From Piper betle (Eukaryota; Streptophyta; Magnoliopsida; Piperales; Piperaceae), in NCBI GenBank assembly GCA_033002965.1, contig JAURVB010003128.1, positions 1 through 64,000 on the forward strand: DNA of 64,000 nt. Reading direction: 5' to 3'. Made by a program: the position numbers and the translations under genes. Below the pieces are notes generated by a model that searched no databases, was not told the origin of the DNA, and saw nothing but the letters and a program-made list of their open reading frames with translations. Position 1 is the first letter of the stretch; every line of letters starts with the position of its first letter. Below, in pieces: positions 59,601-64,000 of the stretch.

Positions 59601-61340
59601 GATCCATTGCTCTATTACATAGTTAAATTTATGTTTTCAACTGGTCAACTTTTCGCTTGTTATGAAATCTGATCACCTTCCCTTACATGTAGGATGAGAC
59701 TATGAGCACTAGTGCGTGTTTGAATTAACGCAGTCAAATGGTGGACATATACATGAAAGGTAACTATATCAATGGTGTCAATCGCAACCGTAGTCGATGA
59801 TGGCAAGTTATTAGCTAGCAATTGGAAAGATGGACTGCGCAGATCAGGTTCCCTTTTAAGTTGATTTGATTTAACTTAATTTAATGTCCAAGCCGAAGAA
59901 TCTGAAAAATAATATCTTGCAATCTGAAGCGCCTGACAATCGGTGATTGGCATATGCTGTCTTTGTGGTTGCGTACATTCTACACTTATAACCCTTAAAA
60001 AATGCTTAAAATTTCAACAAGTTCCAATCAAGCAGCCTATTTATAATTAATACCTCTTTGCCACCCCACGATTCACATGTTTGCTCGTATGCGAAACTTT
60101 TTCCTACCCTAAGCATAAGATTGCTGTTATCTTATATGCTTCTATTTTTCCTTATATAACTACACACATACACCATGACAATAACCTAAACCTCCAATTG
60201 CTCGTTCTGACTCAAATGTGGAATACTTAAGCAGCAAATAATAGGCGCACGTCATTTGTTTTTCTGATAATTTGCCGATGGCTTTAAGGTGGCACAAGCT
60301 ACACCTACAAGCCGGGCTGTACATCCTGCCGCGAATAGATAGAATGATGATTTAAACTTGACCTCTAAAAAAGATATAATGAAGTAGACTCTAGATTCCA
60401 TCCAGCTTCAAAAGTATTTGGCCTGGTTGTGCATGAACCTGAGATTAATTAAGAAAGAAGACAACAACAATAATAAAGATAGAGAGACACCCAAAAAGTC
60501 ATCGCTCGCTAGTCCACAAGCAATTACCTGCGTAGAAAGTTTTCCTTCCCCTAATTTCGGCTAATTTTTTATTGAAAAAAAAATTCCACCTCTCTCTCGC
60601 CAGCCAATGGGGCGGAGGGGAGAGCACTGCCTAGCCATTCACGGAAGAGCAGGGCAATTATAGGCGGACAAGGGGAGGCATCTGTGGCAAAGGAAGGGGG
60701 GCATTCATGGGGAGGGGAGGCATCTAGAAGGGAGAGGGGGCATCTACGATGGGGATAGGGGGAGCAGGGTAGAGGAAAGAGGGGTTGAAGGGAGGTGGTA
60801 GCCACGGCAAGATAGTAGAGTCAAGGAGGAGTGGAGAAAGGTAGTATCTTTGGCAAGAGAAGGGGGCAATGGGGAAGGAGTTACACGAGCCCATCTTTTT
60901 ATTAATATGTGTAATTATATTAATGATATATAACTCATTGTCCTTACCCATAGTTGCCCTTTCTACCCTACGAATGGCCAAGTAGCATTCTTTTCCTGTC
61001 TCATGTTTGGTCGGCCATGACTAAAACACTTAGCCACTGATTAAAAAAAGGATGAATTTTTTTTTTATTAAATTTGAATCATCTAATTTTAAGGATAGTC
61101 TATATTAAAATTTGAGTTAAAAAAAATTCCTTTATATATATATATATATAACATTCTTTTCATAAGGTATCGTCTTAGGGATCTGTAAATTATAATAACT
61201 TCTTCCGGCCCATGATCAAGAAAGGGAAATTATTAATATTATTATAATTATAGTAATAATAATTAAAATAATCTGGTTTCCTAGTCTGCTCCTCGCCAAG
61301 GCCAGGTCATCAACGACGCAGGCGTGTCGTATTCTGCGTG
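56610..61340. other. Promoter and 5' region of BIM1, then intergenic DNA
   Basis: 56610-57250 is probably BIM1 leader/promoter, though the track of ORFs gives nothing recognisable. The rest (57.3-61.3 kb) has many unsupported ORFs, for example 57926-58228, 58353-58676 and 58771-59052, none with a known motif. Confidence 0.45.
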
Positions 61341-61355
61341 GTACACGCCTCGCGT

Positions 61356-62450
61356 CACGTGATTATAAAAGAGTGACTCGCCTACCACCACGCCCCGGAT
61401 CACGTGGCCAACTCACGGCGTCGGTGGAATGGTGGCCCCGCCGGGGAGGCGACGGGAATGTGACGCGGGCGGCGACTCCTTTCTCGCGTCCCAAGTATCG
61501 GCGATGGGTCGAGGCTAGAATGTCGTGGTACCCGCACGTGAGAACGACAAGGCTCCCATCACGTGCCCCGCCCCCTCTCTGTGGCCCACTTCACTGTTCC
61601 CGGACTTATTTTTTTGCTCTTAAATTTATGGCGTTTAGAAGCGGGTGGGATGGAAATGGAACGAAGAGGACGGAGCGATGACGGTGGTCACGGGCGTCGA
61701 AATGACGATGGGGCCCTCTCTTGATTGGGTGAAGAAACTTATTTGGTGAGTGACCCTTGAATATTTTGGGTTGCTTGAAGTATAATTAAGTGGCGTGCCT
61801 CTCCAATTCTGAATTCTGCTTGCGTACAAAAACTAGAGGACCATACGCTCTTCCACGCTCGTGCGGTTCCCAGTCAAATAGACGATCATACCCCCTTTTT
61901 GTTTTTGGTTTGCAAGGTGTGTGAAGTTAAACGAGTTGGGCCGGACTAAGAACATGTTATTTTTGAATTTTATGCTTTTAATTACTGAAGGGAAAGGTTA
62001 TTAGCTCATACTCAAGCTTAAATAAATATAGAGGTCATTCTTGGAATCTTCATTTCAGTTAATTACAAAAATTCAACCTTTTACATCTTTACTATGTCAC
62101 ACAAATGACATCAATGTTAAGTTTTTTGTATCCTACCACACCAATTAAGGTAATAACTTATCTGTTATATAAAGTAGAATCTATATGCTATATTTATTTC
62201 CAAGAGTTAGAAAATTAAAATAGATGCGATTTCAGATTTGAGATGGGGTTATAGATGGCATTGGGAACCAACCCGATCCCCGCACGGAAAATAATAAATT
62301 AGGAGAAAAAAAGAAAAAGAAAAAGAAAAAGAGAGGGTAATCCAGGGAGATTAAGTAGGTGGGGTGGGAAACGGCGATCTGGATCATGATTCCCATAGCG
62401 GGGCCAGGCCTATGCACGTGCAGGTTCACGTTCTGGGGACGACTCACGTG
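61356..62450. promoter_or_regulatory. Cluster of six G-boxes without an adjacent gene
   Basis: CACGTG occurs at 61356, 61401, 61535, 61560, 62415 and 62445. The first abuts TATAAAA (61365-61371). Further ACGTGG cores occur nearby (for example 62532). This is far above chance for 1.1 kb, but I see no clear coding sequence on either strand to go with it. Confidence 0.45.
62305..62335. repeat. A-rich microsatellite (AAAAAG)n
   Basis: An imperfect run of four or five A residues separated by G. Confidence 0.8.
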
Positions 62451-63839
62451 GGTTGGGCCCAGAAAAGGAGAAAGGCGGGGGCCAAGGGAACCCGGTAATG
62501 GCGGGCAAAAAGGAGACGTCCAGAGGCGACAAACGTGGCCCACAACCATATTGCAGGAGTGGTCCAACAGCTATGTGACCTGTCTGATTTTGTTAGGATG
62601 ACGTGGCAGCTAACGTTTTGTATGGCGTGCCCTCTTTGGCTGGCCGAGAAGCGGACGCGTAGCCCAACCCACTGCCCGCTACGTTTCACCGGTCGCAGTC
62701 GAGCTTGGTGGCGCTTCTTAATCTCTGTCTTCCATCCGCATCACCCCTAGTAACATAAATCTATGTTTTTTTGACAAGGCAAAAATCGATTCGAAGAGTG
62801 TATTCAAATAAAACCTCAGACCACAATTTGTTTCCCATGAACAAACTTTTACCACGTTGATTTTTAGTTTTGCATCGTTTTTATCTGCCATGTACCCAAA
62901 ATGTTGAGATAAAGGTATTTTATAGGAATCAACATAAAAAAATATTTTCCTTAGATATAAATAAAAATAAAAATAAAATTAATATTTGCGTTCGAAAAGA
63001 TCGAAGGCTCATTTGTTGCCTAAAGAAATCATACGAGTACAAAATAAAATAAATTATTATGAGCAAAGAATAAACACAAGATTTTTACATAATTTCTTGA
63101 GGTTCTCTTAAAATCTTTAAGTTATTCTAAGGTGAGATTGATATTCATAATTTACTATTTTTTCTTTAATTTTATATTTATGTAAAATAATGAATTCTGT
63201 CGCTTTTTATTTGATCCTTCTTTGATAGTTTTAATTCTAATGTATTAGTTAAAACTTTTTTATCTTCAAATCTTTAAAATAACCTCATCACTATGTCCAG
63301 ATCGTCCAAAAATAGTAGGATAATAAGTTTCGCATCAATTTGAGGTCTTAAAGACTTTCAAATTATTTTCAAAGCGATAAAAAATTAAACCAGACCGCTT
63401 TAAGTTGGTTCAAAACAAGATAAATACTAGACTAGACTGGGTGGCGTGCACATACTTGAATTTCTATCCAGGTGCACCAAGCTACATGTGGCATGTGTTG
63501 TGCCAGTTCAAAAATTTGGGTCACATACTACAGGTATATAGACGCGGTCGTAGGTTCAAGTCTGGTCACATTCGTGGTCAACCACGACAACGAAGCTAGT
63601 CGTAAATCTAGACAGGCTTTTGGATGTGGATGACTATAAATGGGCCCCAACAAACCCATCTTCTCCAGTGGTGCAACGGTGGCTTTGGGGGCTCTAGCGG
63701 TGGCCTTTGTTGGCAACGACAATGATGGGGGACCCCCCAAATAGGCTGATTTTAGATCGATAAGTGGCTAGACAGTAGTCTTCTGATCGGTAGTGGTGTT
63801 GGTGGGCTGTGGTAGCGGTGGAAAGTTCCAACGAAATTA
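62451..63839. other. Intergenic region
   Basis: No gene is recognised; ORFs at 62359-62750 and 63405-63740 lack motifs. Confidence 0.5.
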
Positions 63840-63861
63840 GTTTTTGGTTGAGTCCTTTTGC

Positions 63862-64000
63862 CGCGATCGGCCTCCAACTCGGCCGATTTACCCAAATTCC
63901 GACCGAGTTAACTCCGATTCGGAATCGGGGTAAATCGGGAAGAATCGGTTTTTTGGATAAATTATCAAAATACCCTAGGTATGTTATTTATTAAATTATT
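63862..64000 (-). mobile_element. hAT-like element end, continuing past the window
   Basis: AATCGG/CCGATT clusters (63870-63950) are followed by TTTTTTGGATAAATTATCAAAA, TACCCTAGGTATG and TTTATTAAATTATT. In reverse complement this matches 30080-30140 of the element at 29435-30317 (CATACCTAAGGTATTTTAGT and neighbours). The exact terminus is not identified; the start coordinate is approximate. Confidence 0.6.

Overview
The window is nuclear DNA of a flowering plant. It is AT-rich, its genes have many GT-AG introns, and it carries plant-only families: an RGF/GOLVEN peptide precursor, a BES1-interacting bHLH factor, plant O-fucosyltransferase-like (DUF246-type) proteins, a gamma-type PI 4-kinase with a ubiquitin-like domain, and a CYP71-type P450. 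I cannot name the species from sequence alone. Genes are sparse (about one per 8-10 kb) and separated by decayed transposons, as in a medium or large plant genome.

Layout. 1-5.1 kb is nested repeats: a 2.84-kb solo LTR with a 5-bp target duplication, arms of a non-autonomous hAT-like family, and an LTR-like repeat that recurs at 43.2-44.0 kb. 7.2-8.9 kb holds an RGF/GLV-type secreted peptide gene with a second, divergent peptide exon downstream. 10.3-12.3 kb is a broken P450 gene (minus strand) cut off by a truncated LTR retrotransposon. 13.4-14.7 kb is a DNA-3-methyladenine glycosylase I-like gene with two apparent compensating frameshifts and a GC-AG intron. 15.6-16.5 kb is a hAT-like element with 8-bp target duplications. 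17.5-21.5 kb is a ten-exon O-fucosyltransferase-like gene. 26.7-28.7 kb is an intronless PI4K gamma gene. 29.4-30.3 kb is a second hAT-like element. 31.8-38.3 kb is a SERF/4F5 pseudogene split by a decayed Ty1/copia element. 41.5-41.9 kb is a hAT MITE. 45.9-48.2 kb is a second, more canonical O-fucosyltransferase-like gene (eight exons). 50.4-56.6 kb is an 11-exon BIM1 orthologue (minus strand). The last 7 kb has no recognisable gene but contains a G-box cluster and ends inside another hAT-like element.

Intact-looking genes are the RGF precursor, both O-fucosyltransferases and the PI 4-kinase. BIM1 is complete except for one apparent single-base frameshift. They do not form one pathway. BIM1 (brassinosteroid transcription), RGF (peptide signalling), PI4K gamma (phosphoinositide/ubiquitin-linked signalling) and the O-fucosyltransferases (Golgi glycosylation) are independent plant genes. 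The most unusual structures are (i) a peptide gene whose first two exons can join in frame to either of two peptide-bearing exons, (ii) a copia element whose 3' end carries a copy of its own 5' flanking host exon, and (iii) a hAT-like family with AATCGG-rich ends and GC-rich interiors.
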